This document shows positions 26,341 to 35,140 of a stretch of 64,000 nt of DNA, one piece after another (the first letter of the stretch is position 1; every line of letters begins with the position of its first letter). Made by a program: the position numbers and the translations under genes. The stretch spans positions 1,364,001 through 1,428,000 of the forward strand of contig OZ244707.1 in assembly GCA_965218875.1 (NCBI GenBank), written 5' to 3'. The DNA comes from CBDCMJ01 sp965218875 (GTDB lineage: Bacteria; Chloroflexota; Dehalococcoidia; Lucifugimonadales; UBA3495). The notes beneath the pieces were generated by a model, which was not told the DNA's origin, ran no database searches, and saw only the letters and a program-made list of their open reading frames with translations.

Positions 26341-26706
26341 TCAGCAGCCCGATGGGGAGAGACCTCCGAAGTTTTCAAACCGGCCGGCCGCCTCCTCGGG
26401 GAGCACGAAGCGGAACCCGGCCTGTTGCGACACGCGCCGGTCCAGGTCCGTGTCGCCAATGTGGTAGTACTCGTCAGCGGGGAAGCGGGCCGGCACCAGC
26501 CCCAACTGGTGTTTCAACACGGTGAAGTCAGCCCGGATGCCGTGTTCCTCCCACAGGCGCTGCTGATTGCTCAGCGTGCGGTCGGAGCAACTGCCGATGA
26601 AGCACCCGGCCTCTTGGGCCTCTCTGACCATGGCCATGGTGACGTTTCCCGGGGGCTCACCCACCTCCAGGGTACCGTCTATATCGAAGCTGATGAGCCT
26701 GGCCAC
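26341..26706 (-). CDS. Small HAD-superfamily protein
   Basis: 121 residues. The N-terminal SFDIDGTLEVG holds the HAD nucleophile motif (Asp-x-Asp-Gly-Thr), and GSCSDRT looks like motif II. A conserved-lysine position is suggested by VLKHQLG, and HIGDTDLD gives the last acidic motif. No cap domain is large enough to be seen, so it belongs to the small HAD group; the substrate is unknown. GTG start with AAGGA upstream. 15 bp downstream of the OB-fold gene on the same strand. Confidence 0.75.
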   Translation of the reverse strand: MARLISFDIDGTLEVGEPPGNVTMAMVREAQEAGCFIGSCSDRTLSNQQRLWEEHGIRADFTVLKHQLGLVPARFPADEYYHIGDTDLDRRVSQQAGFRFVLPEEAAGRFENFGGLSPSGC

Positions 26707-26721
26707 GGGAGTTCCTTGGAG

Positions 26722-27225
26722 CTACGCGGGGTAGCGCCAGACCTCACCCGTCGCCGTCTCATCAGACAGCTTGAACTGGGGGATGGCGAACCCATCCTCC
26801 CCCTGTTGGAAGACAACTTCCACGCGCTTTCCGATGGCGACGTTCTCCTCCTGCTCCGGCTCCATGCCGCCGTCCATCAGGTTGGCAATGATACGCAGAC
26901 CGTCCCCCGGGGCGGGCTGGCCGCTCTGTTCGTCCAGTTCCACCAGTACGATGGGAAAGGGGGCCAGGTCCTTGAAACCCGGTATAACGGTGTGGGCCAC
27001 GATCTGATAGCTGTAGATGGTGCCCTTGCCGCTCACCTCTTGCCACTCCCACTTGAGGCTGGGGCACCAGGGGCAACCTGGCCCGGGCTCGCCCCGCAGG
27101 AGGCCGCAGTCCAGGCAACGTTTCACCACCAGGCGGCCCTCCTGGGCTGCCTCGAAGTAGCCGCGGTACTCGGAATCGTCGTCGTCAATGCTGACCCGTT
27201 GGCCCCGGTAGTCGTACACGGGCAT
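26722..27225 (-). CDS. OB-fold/zinc-ribbon acyl-CoA-associated protein (DUF35 type)
   Basis: 167 residues. The N-terminal rubredoxin-like zinc ribbon has CLDCG and, 10 residues on, CPWC; the OB-fold half has GKGTIYSYQIVAHTVIPGF and PFPIVLVELDE. Such proteins pair with thiolases of the SCP2/acetyl-CoA acetyltransferase-like class and are needed for substrate channelling or activity. It directly follows the thiolase-like gene by 4 bp. Complete. Confidence 0.88.
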   Translation of the reverse strand: MPVYDYRGQRVSIDDDDSEYRGYFEAAQEGRLVVKRCLDCGLLRGEPGPGCPWCPSLKWEWQEVSGKGTIYSYQIVAHTVIPGFKDLAPFPIVLVELDEQSGQPAPGDGLRIIANLMDGGMEPEQEENVAIGKRVEVVFQQGEDGFAIPQFKLSDETATGEVWRYPA

Positions 27226-27229
27226 AAGT

Positions 27230-28450
27230 CTATCTCCTCATGATCAGGGCGCTCCCCACCGCGGGAGTGCCCCATCCCATGTTCATGCTAATCTCGGCGT
27301 CCTTGACCTGCCGGCAGCCTCGTTCCGAGTAGTCGTAGGAGTGCCGCCCCTCCGCCGCTCCCTCGCAGTAGTCATCGGCGTTTCCCCTGAGCTGCCGGAC
27401 GTTCTCGATGACCATGTTCATGCCGTGGGTGTAGCCCTCGCACAGGTGCCCGCCGCTGGTGTTGTTGGGGCGGCGGCCGCCCAGGTTGATAATACCGCTG
27501 GTCACGTAGTCCTTGCCCTCCCCCTTCTGGCACCAACCGTAGTCCTCAAACTGAAGGAGGGCGGTGTAGGTGAAGGCGTCGTAGCAGCCGGTCACGTCGA
27601 TGTCGTCGTGGGTGACCCCGGCCAGCTCGAAGACCCGGGGGCCGATGTAGTGCCCGGCAACCCTGCTGATGGGGCCGTGCTGGTAGTGAAAGTCGCCTCC
27701 GGGCTTGGTGCCCCGTCCCTGGACGCCCAGGACGTGCACCGGCCGTTGACGCAGGTCCTTGGCCCGTTCCGCCGAGGTCACTATGACGCAGGTCGCGTTG
27801 TCCGTCTCCAGGCAACAGTCCAAGAGGTGAGCGCAGGGCCTCACGATCCAGCGGGAGTTCATCACGTCTTCCACCGTTACCCGCTGCTTCATGAGGGCCT
27901 TGGGGTTGTTGCTGGCGTGGTTGCTGTGGGCAGCCTTGATATGGGCCAAGTGCTCGCTTTCGACCCCGTACTCCATCATGTGGCGGGTGAAGGTGAAGGC
28001 GAAGCGCTGCACCGCGCTGATCAGGCCGTAGGGGCGGAGGGTCAGCTCCATCCCGCTAACCGCCGAGGAGGCCCTGGCCCCGGTGCCCCCGATGCGTATC
28101 TGGGAGTACCCGTTCATGGACCTGAAAATGGCGATGGTGTCGGCCATGCCCGCTTCTATGGCGCCAATGGCCAAGCCCACCAACGCCTCGGTGCTGGACC
28201 CGCCGCCGGTGCAGTCCATGTAGAAGTTGGGGCGAAGCCCCAGGTCGTACATGATGGAAGTGGACGGAGTGGAGTCGCCGGAGTGGTAACTCAACATCCC
28301 ATCCACGTCTCCGGAGCCCAGCCCGGCGTCGTCCATCGCCTTGCGTATGGCCTCGGCGGCCATGGCCCGGGTGGTCCGCCCGGAGCCCCGGCTGTACTCC
28401 GTTTCCCCCACTCCCACTATGCAGTACTTGTCTCTCAAGCTGGTGTTCAT
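27230..28450 (-). CDS. Thiolase-like (SCP2-type) acyl-CoA acetyltransferase or lipid-transfer protein
   Basis: 406 residues. The thiolase fold shows FYMDCTGGGSSTEALVGLA with the cysteine of the acyl site, GCYDAFTYTALLQFEDYGW, and the C-terminal NTSGGHLCEGYTHGMNM. TAGGAGGACC precedes ATG 28450; longer readings into the upstream gene are not supported. Probably cleaves 3-ketoacyl-CoA in breakdown of long or branched acyl chains together with the DUF35 partner. Exact substrate unknown. Confidence 0.86.
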   Translation of the reverse strand: MNTSLRDKYCIVGVGETEYSRGSGRTTRAMAAEAIRKAMDDAGLGSGDVDGMLSYHSGDSTPSTSIMYDLGLRPNFYMDCTGGGSSTEALVGLAIGAIEAGMADTIAIFRSMNGYSQIRIGGTGARASSAVSGMELTLRPYGLISAVQRFAFTFTRHMMEYGVESEHLAHIKAAHSNHASNNPKALMKQRVTVEDVMNSRWIVRPCAHLLDCCLETDNATCVIVTSAERAKDLRQRPVHVLGVQGRGTKPGGDFHYQHGPISRVAGHYIGPRVFELAGVTHDDIDVTGCYDAFTYTALLQFEDYGWCQKGEGKDYVTSGIINLGGRRPNNTSGGHLCEGYTHGMNMVIENVRQLRGNADDYCEGAAEGRHSYDYSERGCRQVKDAEISMNMGWGTPAVGSALIMRR

Positions 28451-28508
28451 GGTCCTCCTAAGTCCTCGCAGCGCAGGCCGGCGGTCATTGACGCGGCGGG
28501 TCCGGCCC

Positions 28509-29801
28509 CTACAGCACGTTCCATCTGGGCTGATCAAAGGCCCGGGCCTTCAGGTGGTCAACGATCCAATCCTTCACGGTTTCCGCTATGTAGAATCGGG
28601 GCTCGATCAACTCGGCCTCTTCCGAGATGAGTCCTTCGCGGCGGGCCCGGTCGGCAAGCTCGGAGCCGGGCAGCATCCTCATCCCCACTCTCAGGTTGGC
28701 CAGCGCCGGGTTGATTCCTTCCAGGAACTCCAGCTTCCGCTCAACCGACTCCGGGGTTTCCCCGGGTACGCCGAATGCCTGGGTCACCGAGTAGTGCAAC
28801 CCTCCCGCCTCGCAGGTCCGGCATACTTCTTCCAGATGCGCCAGCGCCTCTCCCAATGGGACGCCCTCGTCCGGCTCGCCGCCCAGCCCGGTCATCAAGA
28901 CCAGGGCGCAGCCGGACTCCTTCATTAGCTGCACCAACTCCAGGTCGCAGTTGTAGGGCGCCAGGCAGGTGTTCCAGTGCAGCTTTAGATCGGATTTCAG
29001 GAGCGCCCGGCAAAACGACTTGGCGTGGTCCAGAGGTATGTTGAAGCCGTTGTCGATGAAGAACACCTTGCGCAGGCCAAAGCGCCGCTCCATGTCACTG
29101 GCTTCAGCCACCACTTCGTCGATGGGCCGGATTACCCGCCAGGCGCTTTGCTCCAAGTCTTCGGCAGACCCGGCCTTGGGGTAGTGGAAGCTGCCCAGCT
29201 TGGTGAGCACGCCGATGCCGAACCCTGCCTGGCGGTACCTGTCCATCTCCAAGTCTTCCAAGCGGGGCGGCTTGGCGAAGCTGGAAGACGCCCTGCCTCC
29301 GTTGAAGGCGATTTCGCCGCTCCCGCGGTACACCAATCCCGGCAGGTCGTAGTAGGGCTGTCCCGATTCCAGCCGGTCGGCCAGTTCGGCAAAGGTCTCG
29401 CCGCCGTCGCCAGCTATGCCCAGGTCCGGCTCGACGAAAGAGAAGCACTCCTGGGGGAGGATGCTGAAGGCGGGACCGCCACAGACCACGGTGGCCCCGC
29501 TCAACTGTCGGACCCTGGCGATGACCTCCCTGGTGATGGGCAGCGCCCATTGGGGGTCCAGGTAACTGCTGTTGTCCAGATTCCGGAGAGACACGCCCAC
29601 CAGGTCGGGTTGGAAGTCCCGGACCGAGGCTTCGACCTCGGCCAGGTAGTCCTCGGCGAACATGAGGTCCAAGACTTTGATGGCGTGGCGCTGCGGGTCC
29701 AGGTGTCCCGCCACGTAGGCCAGGCCGATGGGAAGAGGATGGGCGTCCATGCGACTCAGCAGCCGCCCGTGGCGGTTGGTCGCAATGAGCAAGATGCGCA
29801 T
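28509..29801 (-). CDS. B12-binding/radical-SAM family protein lacking the cluster cysteines
   Basis: 430 residues. An N-terminal cobalamin-binding-type domain (MRILLIATNRHG, IGLAYVAGHLDPQRHAIKVLDL, LVGVSLRNLDN, VVCGGPAFSILPQE) is followed by a TIM-barrel region (VIRPIDEVVAEASDMERRFG, VFFIDNGFNI, SVTQAFGVPGETPESV) typical of this superfamily. Where the CxxxCxxC motif should be, the text reads LTKLGSFHYPKAGS with no cysteine, so it should not bind the 4Fe-4S cluster. It may be a non-catalytic or repurposed member. ATG 29801 follows GGGGGGA. Confidence 0.8.
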   Translation of the reverse strand: MRILLIATNRHGRLLSRMDAHPLPIGLAYVAGHLDPQRHAIKVLDLMFAEDYLAEVEASVRDFQPDLVGVSLRNLDNSSYLDPQWALPITREVIARVRQLSGATVVCGGPAFSILPQECFSFVEPDLGIAGDGGETFAELADRLESGQPYYDLPGLVYRGSGEIAFNGGRASSSFAKPPRLEDLEMDRYRQAGFGIGVLTKLGSFHYPKAGSAEDLEQSAWRVIRPIDEVVAEASDMERRFGLRKVFFIDNGFNIPLDHAKSFCRALLKSDLKLHWNTCLAPYNCDLELVQLMKESGCALVLMTGLGGEPDEGVPLGEALAHLEEVCRTCEAGGLHYSVTQAFGVPGETPESVERKLEFLEGINPALANLRVGMRMLPGSELADRARREGLISEEAELIEPRFYIAETVKDWIVDHLKARAFDQPRWNVL

Positions 29802-29866
29802 TTGTCCCCCCGGACTACCCCCGGGTTCCGTGGGCCCAAGCGTGGGGGCGCTCCCAAAACCCAACC

Positions 29867-29894
29867 ATTATACCCATAGTTGCCGGTTTGACAA
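29867..29894 (-). promoter_or_regulatory. Promoter of the B12/radical-SAM-like gene
   Basis: Minus strand TTGTCA (29894-29889), 16-bp spacer, TATAAT (29872-29867). The -35 hexamer is the centre of the palindrome at 29882-29900. Confidence 0.7.
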
Positions 29895-29900
29895 ACCGGC
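29882..29900. promoter_or_regulatory. Palindromic operator candidate between divergent promoters
   Basis: GCCGGTTTGACAAACCGGC is a perfect inverted repeat of 8 bp per arm around GAC. It covers the -35 of the leftward promoter and sits 3 bp from the -35 of the rightward one, the position expected of a repressor or activator site. The binding protein is unknown. Confidence 0.6.
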
Positions 29901-29903
29901 GTG

Positions 29904-29932
29904 TTGACAGGTTTCAACGCCCCAACTAGAGT
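29904..29932 (+). promoter_or_regulatory. Promoter of the CoA-transferase pair
   Basis: TTGACA (29904-29909), 17-bp spacer, TAGAGT (29927-29932), about 90 bp upstream of the first CoA-transferase. Confidence 0.65.
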
Positions 29933-30022
29933 GTCCCTTGCGGGGCCAAGGGCCGCAAAGTCCTCGTCCCAGCTTCTGTTTATGAGTTTTCAGGCGAGGT
30001 TACGGGCATTCGTGGTAGCAGC

Positions 30023-31426
30023 GTGAGTACCGAAGCATCCAACGTTCCCTCGACCGGAGACCCAACAGCCGTCCCCCGGAACGACGAGGCCGGAGAGTCC
30101 GCCGGGTCCCGGCCCCTGGACGGCGTCCGGGTCATCGACTTTACCTGGGTCCGCGCCGGGCCGTGGGCTACCCGCTGGCTGGGGGCCTTTGGCGCGGATG
30201 TGATCAAGATCGAATGGCCGGAGAACATGGACACCCTGCGCCAGAACCGCTTCACCATCCCCCCGGGGGTGGAGCCGGGCCCCAACTCCACCGGCCAGTT
30301 CGCCGACGCCAACGCCAACAAGCGGAGCATAACGCTGAACGTCCGCTCGCCCCGGGGCCTGGACCTGATCAAGCAACTCATCGGCATCTCGGACATAGTC
30401 ATCGAGAACTTTAGCTCCCGGATCATGGAGCGGTGGGGACTGGGGTACCCGGAGTTGAAGAAGCTCAGACCGGACGTCATCTACGTTTCCATGGCGGGAT
30501 TTGGCCACACCGGCCGCCAACACTACTACGGCACCATGGGTCCGGCGGCCCAGGCCCTTTCCGGGTTGACTTTCCTGTCCGGCCTGCCCGGGGAGCAGCC
30601 CGCCGGCTGGGGCTGGTCCTACCTGGACGATACCGGGGGCATGTACGGCGCGATGTGCGCCCTGACCGCGCTGAAGCGCCGCAACGCCACCGGCCTGGGT
30701 CAGCACGTGGACCTCTCCCAGATGATCACCGGCGTCACCCTGAACGGTCCCGCTTTCCTGGACCGCACGGTGAACGGCCGGGAATCAAGGCGAGAGGGAT
30801 ACCCGCCGGGCAACCGGACCGTGTGGCCGGGCGCGCCCCTGCTGAACAACTACCGGGGCCCCACGGCGGCACCCCACAACTCTTACCGCACCAAGGGAGG
30901 CGGCTACAACGACTGGTGCGCGATAACCTGCTTCTCCGAGGAAGAGTGGGCCGGCCTGGTCAAAGTCATGGGCAGCCCGGCCTGGGCCATGGACGCCAAG
31001 TTCGACACCTTGACCGGGCGAATCGGCCACCAAGTAGAGCTCGACCGGGGCATAGAGAGCTGGACCCTGACCCTGGACAAGTACGAGCTGACGGAGAGGT
31101 GCCAGGAGCTGGGCGTGCGGGCTATGCCGGTGCAGAGCTCCGAGGACCGCGTCGAACACGACCCTCAGCTTAGGGTCCGTGGCATGTACTCCGCCCTGCG
31201 GCACCCGGCCTTGGGGCCGTGGAAATTCCAAAACGCGCCCTTCCGGTTGTCCAAGACCCCCGCCAGGAACTCCCGGCCCACGCCGCTGATCGGGCAACAC
31301 AACACGGAAGTGTTCCAGGACCTGCTGGGCTTTAGCGGCCAGGACGTCCGGGACGCCTACCGCGAAGGGGTTTTCTGGCCGCCGGAGACGCCCATGTTTC
31401 CCTACGTCGAGGAGGCTATCCCTTGA
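30023..31426 (+). CDS. CaiB/BaiF class III CoA transferase, subunit with aspartate
   Basis: 467 residues; moves CoA between organic acids through an aspartyl-CoA intermediate. The N-terminus has PLDGVRVIDFTWVRAGPWAT and FGADVIKIEWPE; the region SYLDDTGGMYGAMCAL carries the Asp expected at the active site; TGLGQHVDLSQ and the C-terminal STPLIGQHNTEVF-like PTPLIGQHNTEVFQ follow. GTG start. Its stop overlaps the TTG start of the second transferase, so both are translated together. Confidence 0.9.
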   Translation: MSTEASNVPSTGDPTAVPRNDEAGESAGSRPLDGVRVIDFTWVRAGPWATRWLGAFGADVIKIEWPENMDTLRQNRFTIPPGVEPGPNSTGQFADANANKRSITLNVRSPRGLDLIKQLIGISDIVIENFSSRIMERWGLGYPELKKLRPDVIYVSMAGFGHTGRQHYYGTMGPAAQALSGLTFLSGLPGEQPAGWGWSYLDDTGGMYGAMCALTALKRRNATGLGQHVDLSQMITGVTLNGPAFLDRTVNGRESRREGYPPGNRTVWPGAPLLNNYRGPTAAPHNSYRTKGGGYNDWCAITCFSEEEWAGLVKVMGSPAWAMDAKFDTLTGRIGHQVELDRGIESWTLTLDKYELTERCQELGVRAMPVQSSEDRVEHDPQLRVRGMYSALRHPALGPWKFQNAPFRLSKTPARNSRPTPLIGQHNTEVFQDLLGFSGQDVRDAYREGVFWPPETPMFPYVEEAIP

Positions 31427-32703
31427 CCGGCGCCAACTCCAACCAGCCACTCCCCAACCTTCCCGGCCCTCTGGACGGCGTCAGGGTGCTGGAGGTCGCC
31501 GACGAAAAGGGGGAGTTCTGCGGCAAGCTCATGGCGGACCTGGGGGCCGACGTTATCAAGATAGAGCCTCCCGGCGGGGCGGTAACCCGCTCCGTTGGGC
31601 CGTTCCTGGAGGACCGCCCTGGCCAGGAGCGGAGCCTGTCCTTTTGGCACTACAACACGTCCAAGCGGGGCGTCACCCTCGATTTGAAAAGCGGCGAGGG
31701 CCAGCGCCTCTTCCGGCGGCTGGCCGCGGCGTCCGACGTGGTCTTGGAAACCTTTCCGCCGGGATACTTGGAATCCCTGGGGCTGGGCTACCGCAACCTG
31801 GCGCCGCTTAACCCCCGTCTGGTCATGTGCTCCCTGACACCCTTTGGGCAGACCGGCCCGTGGCGCCACTACCGGACCTCCGACCTGCTGCACATGGCGG
31901 CAGGGGGCCAGATGGCGTCTTCCGGCTACGACCCCGAAGACGTGGCCGACGCGCCCCCCATAGCTCCCGGCGGGGGCAACGCCTGGCACATCGGCGGCCA
32001 CTTCGCCTACATGGGCATCCTGGCCGCCCTCTACCACCGGGACTTGACCGGGGAAGGCCAGTACGTGGACTCCTCCATCCACGAAGCGTGCGCCCTCACC
32101 ACCGAAGGCGCCATCGCCATTTACCTCTCCACGGGCGAGGTGGTGCTCAGGCACACGGGGCGGCACGCCTCGGCGGACCAGTCCACCAAGATCCAGCTGG
32201 CCACCAACGACGGCGGCTGGGTGAACCTCACCCGCTCGGGCAGCAACCTCACGCCGCCCCGGCTGCGCCGCCTGGTCCAGTGGATGGACGAGTACGGTCT
32301 AGCCGGCGACCTGATGGACGACAAGTACCTCGACGCGGACGTGGTAGAGGCCCATGCGGACCACATCAGCGACGTGCTCACCGAGTTCTTCGCCTCGCTG
32401 CCCCAGGAATTGCTCTGGCACGGCGGCCAAGAGAGGGACTTCCCCTGGGGCGCCATTCGTACCATAGACGACATGATCGGGGACCTCCACCTGGAGGACC
32501 GGCAGTTTTTCGTCGAAGTCGAGCACCCGGAACTGGGGCGCACCTTCGTCTATCCCGGGGCCGCGGCCATCTACAACGGCTCTCCATGGCGGATTTCCCG
32601 GCGGGCGCCCCTGGTGGGCGAGCACAACCAGGAGGTCTTGGGCGGTGAGTTGGGGCTCGCCTCCGGAGAGCTGGTGCTGTTGGCCGAATCGGGCGTCATC
32701 TAA
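31423..32703 (+). CDS. CaiB/BaiF class III CoA transferase, second subunit
   Basis: 426 residues. Family motifs: LDGVRVLEVADEKGEFCGKL, LGADVIKIEPPGG, NTSKRGVTLDLKS, and the C-terminal ISRRAPLVGEHNQEV. At the position of the catalytic Asp the text is WHIGGHFAYMGILAAL, with no aspartate. In heteromeric enzymes such as BbsEF only one subunit carries the Asp, so this is probably the structural partner of the preceding gene. TTG start overlapping its TGA. Substrate unknown. Confidence 0.85.
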   Translation: MTGANSNQPLPNLPGPLDGVRVLEVADEKGEFCGKLMADLGADVIKIEPPGGAVTRSVGPFLEDRPGQERSLSFWHYNTSKRGVTLDLKSGEGQRLFRRLAAASDVVLETFPPGYLESLGLGYRNLAPLNPRLVMCSLTPFGQTGPWRHYRTSDLLHMAAGGQMASSGYDPEDVADAPPIAPGGGNAWHIGGHFAYMGILAALYHRDLTGEGQYVDSSIHEACALTTEGAIAIYLSTGEVVLRHTGRHASADQSTKIQLATNDGGWVNLTRSGSNLTPPRLRRLVQWMDEYGLAGDLMDDKYLDADVVEAHADHISDVLTEFFASLPQELLWHGGQERDFPWGAIRTIDDMIGDLHLEDRQFFVEVEHPELGRTFVYPGAAAIYNGSPWRISRRAPLVGEHNQEVLGGELGLASGELVLLAESGVI

Positions 32704-32837
32704 ATCGGGTGAATCCCTCTTCTGCTCCGCTCCTTCCCGCAGCCGGATTATTGGGCGCTGTGTGCTAGAATTGCCCTGCATCCCCGGCGAGCCGCCGGGG
32801 CGCTAAGGGTTGTCACTATGGAGCGGCCGAGGACGCT

Positions 32838-33440
32838 TTGACGGATGACGAGGGACCTGCGTCCCGCAGGATGGGCGAAGTGGTGGAGGCGTCGTCCACC
32901 TCATTCAGCGCCCAGTGCTTCAAACTCTACGAGGCCCCGCCCCTGGGAAGCCTGGTCCGCGCCGGGTCTCCTCCCATATTCGCTGTGGTCGGCGGCGTGA
33001 ACACCCAGCCCCTGGACCCCACGCGCCCGGTGCTGGCCCGAGGAGAGTCGGCCGAGACCGAGGAGCAGGTCTTTCACGACAATCCCCAGCTTGCCCGGCT
33101 GTTCACCACGCGGTTCCAGGCGCTCATAGCCGGACACGCAGGGGGGGACGGCGATTGCAAGCAATATCTGCCTCCCCTTCCTCCCCCGGTCCACTCCTTT
33201 GTCTACGCCTGCTCACCGGATGAAGTAACCAGGTTTACTGCCCGGTTGGACTTTCTTTCCCTGCTGCTGGCTTCCGGATTGCCCGCGGCCGACGAGGTGG
33301 CGGGGGCATGCCTGCGGCAGGTCGCCGCCGCACGAGCCGACGGCCCAGCCTTCCTGTCCTGGGCGGGCCGGGCCCTGGCAGCGCAGTTGTCCAACGACCT
33401 GCCGCGCCTCAACACCGTTCTCCGCAAGATCGCGTCATGA
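32838..33440 (+). CDS. HerA-associated protein of unknown function
   Basis: 200 residues. The N-terminal GEVVEASSTSFSAQCFKLYE and PPLGSLVRAG look like the HAS-barrel that precedes HerA ATPases; the C-terminal half is mostly helical with no catalytic motif I recognise. It is not NurA by sequence: there is no visible NurA nuclease motif. Its stop overlaps the HerA start (ATGA), so the two are almost certainly made together and likely interact. TTG 32838 follows GAGG; ATG 32871 is an alternative. Confidence 0.75.
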   Translation: MTDDEGPASRRMGEVVEASSTSFSAQCFKLYEAPPLGSLVRAGSPPIFAVVGGVNTQPLDPTRPVLARGESAETEEQVFHDNPQLARLFTTRFQALIAGHAGGDGDCKQYLPPLPPPVHSFVYACSPDEVTRFTARLDFLSLLLASGLPAADEVAGACLRQVAAARADGPAFLSWAGRALAAQLSNDLPRLNTVLRKIAS

Positions 33441-35131
33441 CCAACGGCTACAGGGCATCAGATGACGGGGTAGGCGAGGCCGAGGGCGGGCAGGACGGCC
33501 GCTTCCTGGGCCTGGTGGTGGACGGTTCGTTGGCCGACGGCATAGAGGTCCGGCTCGACCCCGGCGCCCCCATCGAGGACGTTAAAGTCGGAACGTTCGT
33601 GACCATCCAGGGCAGCCGGCACTGGTTTTTCGGCGTGGCCACCGAGGTGGCGCTGGGCAGCAGCGACGGACGGCTGCGGCACCTTCCTCCCGGGTTGGAT
33701 GACCCTTTCATTTCCCAAGCCCTGCTGGGCACCGTGGCCTATGGCTGCGTATCAGTGCTGCCCAACCTGATCCTGCCGCTGGTGGTTGGCGACCCGGACG
33801 AAAGGCCCGCGGCAGCCAAGACCATACCGCCCCACTTTTCCAAGGCCTTCGCGGCGTCGGAGCAGGACGTGGCGGTTGTTTTCGGGAAGGAGGACGAGCG
33901 GCGCTACTTCTGCGTTGGGACTCCGTTGGACATGCAGGCCAAGCTGTGCCTGGACCTGGATGAGCTGATCACCCGGTCCATTGGCGTGTTCGGCAAGAGC
34001 GGCACCGGCAAGACGTTTCTAACTCGGCTCCTCCTGGTGGGCATCCTGCAGAACCGCCGGGCGTCGTCTCTCATATTCGACATGCACAGCGAGTACGGCT
34101 GGGGCGCCGCCGACCCGGAAAACCGGCGTTTCGCCAAGGGCCTCAAGCAGTTGTTCCCGGCCCAGGTGTCCACGTTCACCCTGGACGAGGAAAGCTCCCG
34201 ACGCCGCGGCTCGCCCGTCGACGAGGTGGTCCGCATCGGGTTCGACGAGATAGAGCCGGACGACATAGCCATGCTGCGGGAGACCCTCAACCTGTCCGAC
34301 GTGGCGGCGTCCGCGGCGATCAACCTTCAGCAAAAACTGGGCCGGCAGTGGATGCGGGACTTCCTGAATCTCGGCGACCGGGAGGCCGTGTTCCAACTGG
34401 CCAACGAGGTCCAGGTGCAGCCCAACGCGCTTCAATCCCTTTACAACCGGTTGAGCCGGCTCCGGCGATACGCGTTCCTGACCGAGAACGCCGGCCACGA
34501 CGCGGCAAATCGCATCATCGAGCACCTGGAGCGGGGCCGGCACGTGGTGCTGGAGTTCGGGAAATACGGCCGGGACCTGACGGCGTACATGCTGGTGACC
34601 AACTTGCTGTCACGGCGCATCCACGAACGCTACGTGGACCGCAAAGAGGAGGCCGAGGGAGGCCGGGGCGCAGATCCCAGGCCCCTGGTGATCGTCATAG
34701 AGGAAGCCCACAAGTTCCTCAGCCCCGCCGTGGCCTCTCATGCCATCTTCGGCGCCATCGCCCGGGAGATGCGCAAGTACAACGTAACGCTGATGGTCAT
34801 CGACCAGAGGCCCAGCGGCATTGACTCCGAGGTGATGAGCCAGGTGGGAACCAGGCTCACCTGCCTGCTGGACAACGACCGGGACATCGAGGCGGTGCTC
34901 TCAGGGGTCTCCGGCAGCCGCCAACTGCGCACCGTGTTGGCCCGCCTGGAGGCCAAGCAGCAGGCGCTGATCTTCGGGCACGCCCTGCCCATGCCGGTGG
35001 TGGTCCGCACGAGGGACTACGGGTCCGCCGAGTCCTATGCCCAACTCAGCCGCGGGCCGGGGCGGGACACGGCCCAGGCCGGGGAGACGCCGGAGGAACG
35101 GCTGGAGCGGGACATAGCCGAGCTTTTTTGA
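33437..35131 (+). CDS. herA: HerA-like ATPase
   Basis: 564 residues. An N-terminal HAS-barrel (GRFLGLVVDGSLADGIEVRL, VGTFVTIQG) precedes a FtsK/HerA-type ATPase: Walker A GVFGKSGTGKTFL, Walker B PLVIVIEEAHKFL, and the downstream VMSQVGTRLTCLLDN, typical of these hexameric DNA translocases. HerA proteins pump DNA during end resection or in defence systems, normally with NurA. Here the partner is the small upstream protein. The start at 33437 shares ATGA with that gene. Confidence 0.9.
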   Translation: MTNGYRASDDGVGEAEGGQDGRFLGLVVDGSLADGIEVRLDPGAPIEDVKVGTFVTIQGSRHWFFGVATEVALGSSDGRLRHLPPGLDDPFISQALLGTVAYGCVSVLPNLILPLVVGDPDERPAAAKTIPPHFSKAFAASEQDVAVVFGKEDERRYFCVGTPLDMQAKLCLDLDELITRSIGVFGKSGTGKTFLTRLLLVGILQNRRASSLIFDMHSEYGWGAADPENRRFAKGLKQLFPAQVSTFTLDEESSRRRGSPVDEVVRIGFDEIEPDDIAMLRETLNLSDVAASAAINLQQKLGRQWMRDFLNLGDREAVFQLANEVQVQPNALQSLYNRLSRLRRYAFLTENAGHDAANRIIEHLERGRHVVLEFGKYGRDLTAYMLVTNLLSRRIHERYVDRKEEAEGGRGADPRPLVIVIEEAHKFLSPAVASHAIFGAIAREMRKYNVTLMVIDQRPSGIDSEVMSQVGTRLTCLLDNDRDIEAVLSGVSGSRQLRTVLARLEAKQQALIFGHALPMPVVVRTRDYGSAESYAQLSRGPGRDTAQAGETPEERLERDIAELF

Positions 35132-35140
35132 GCTGGGGCG

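Noticed and set aside
27341..28630. A 429-codon plus-strand open frame
   Set aside because: Antisense to the thiolase-like gene, which has clear family motifs and a ribosome binding site.
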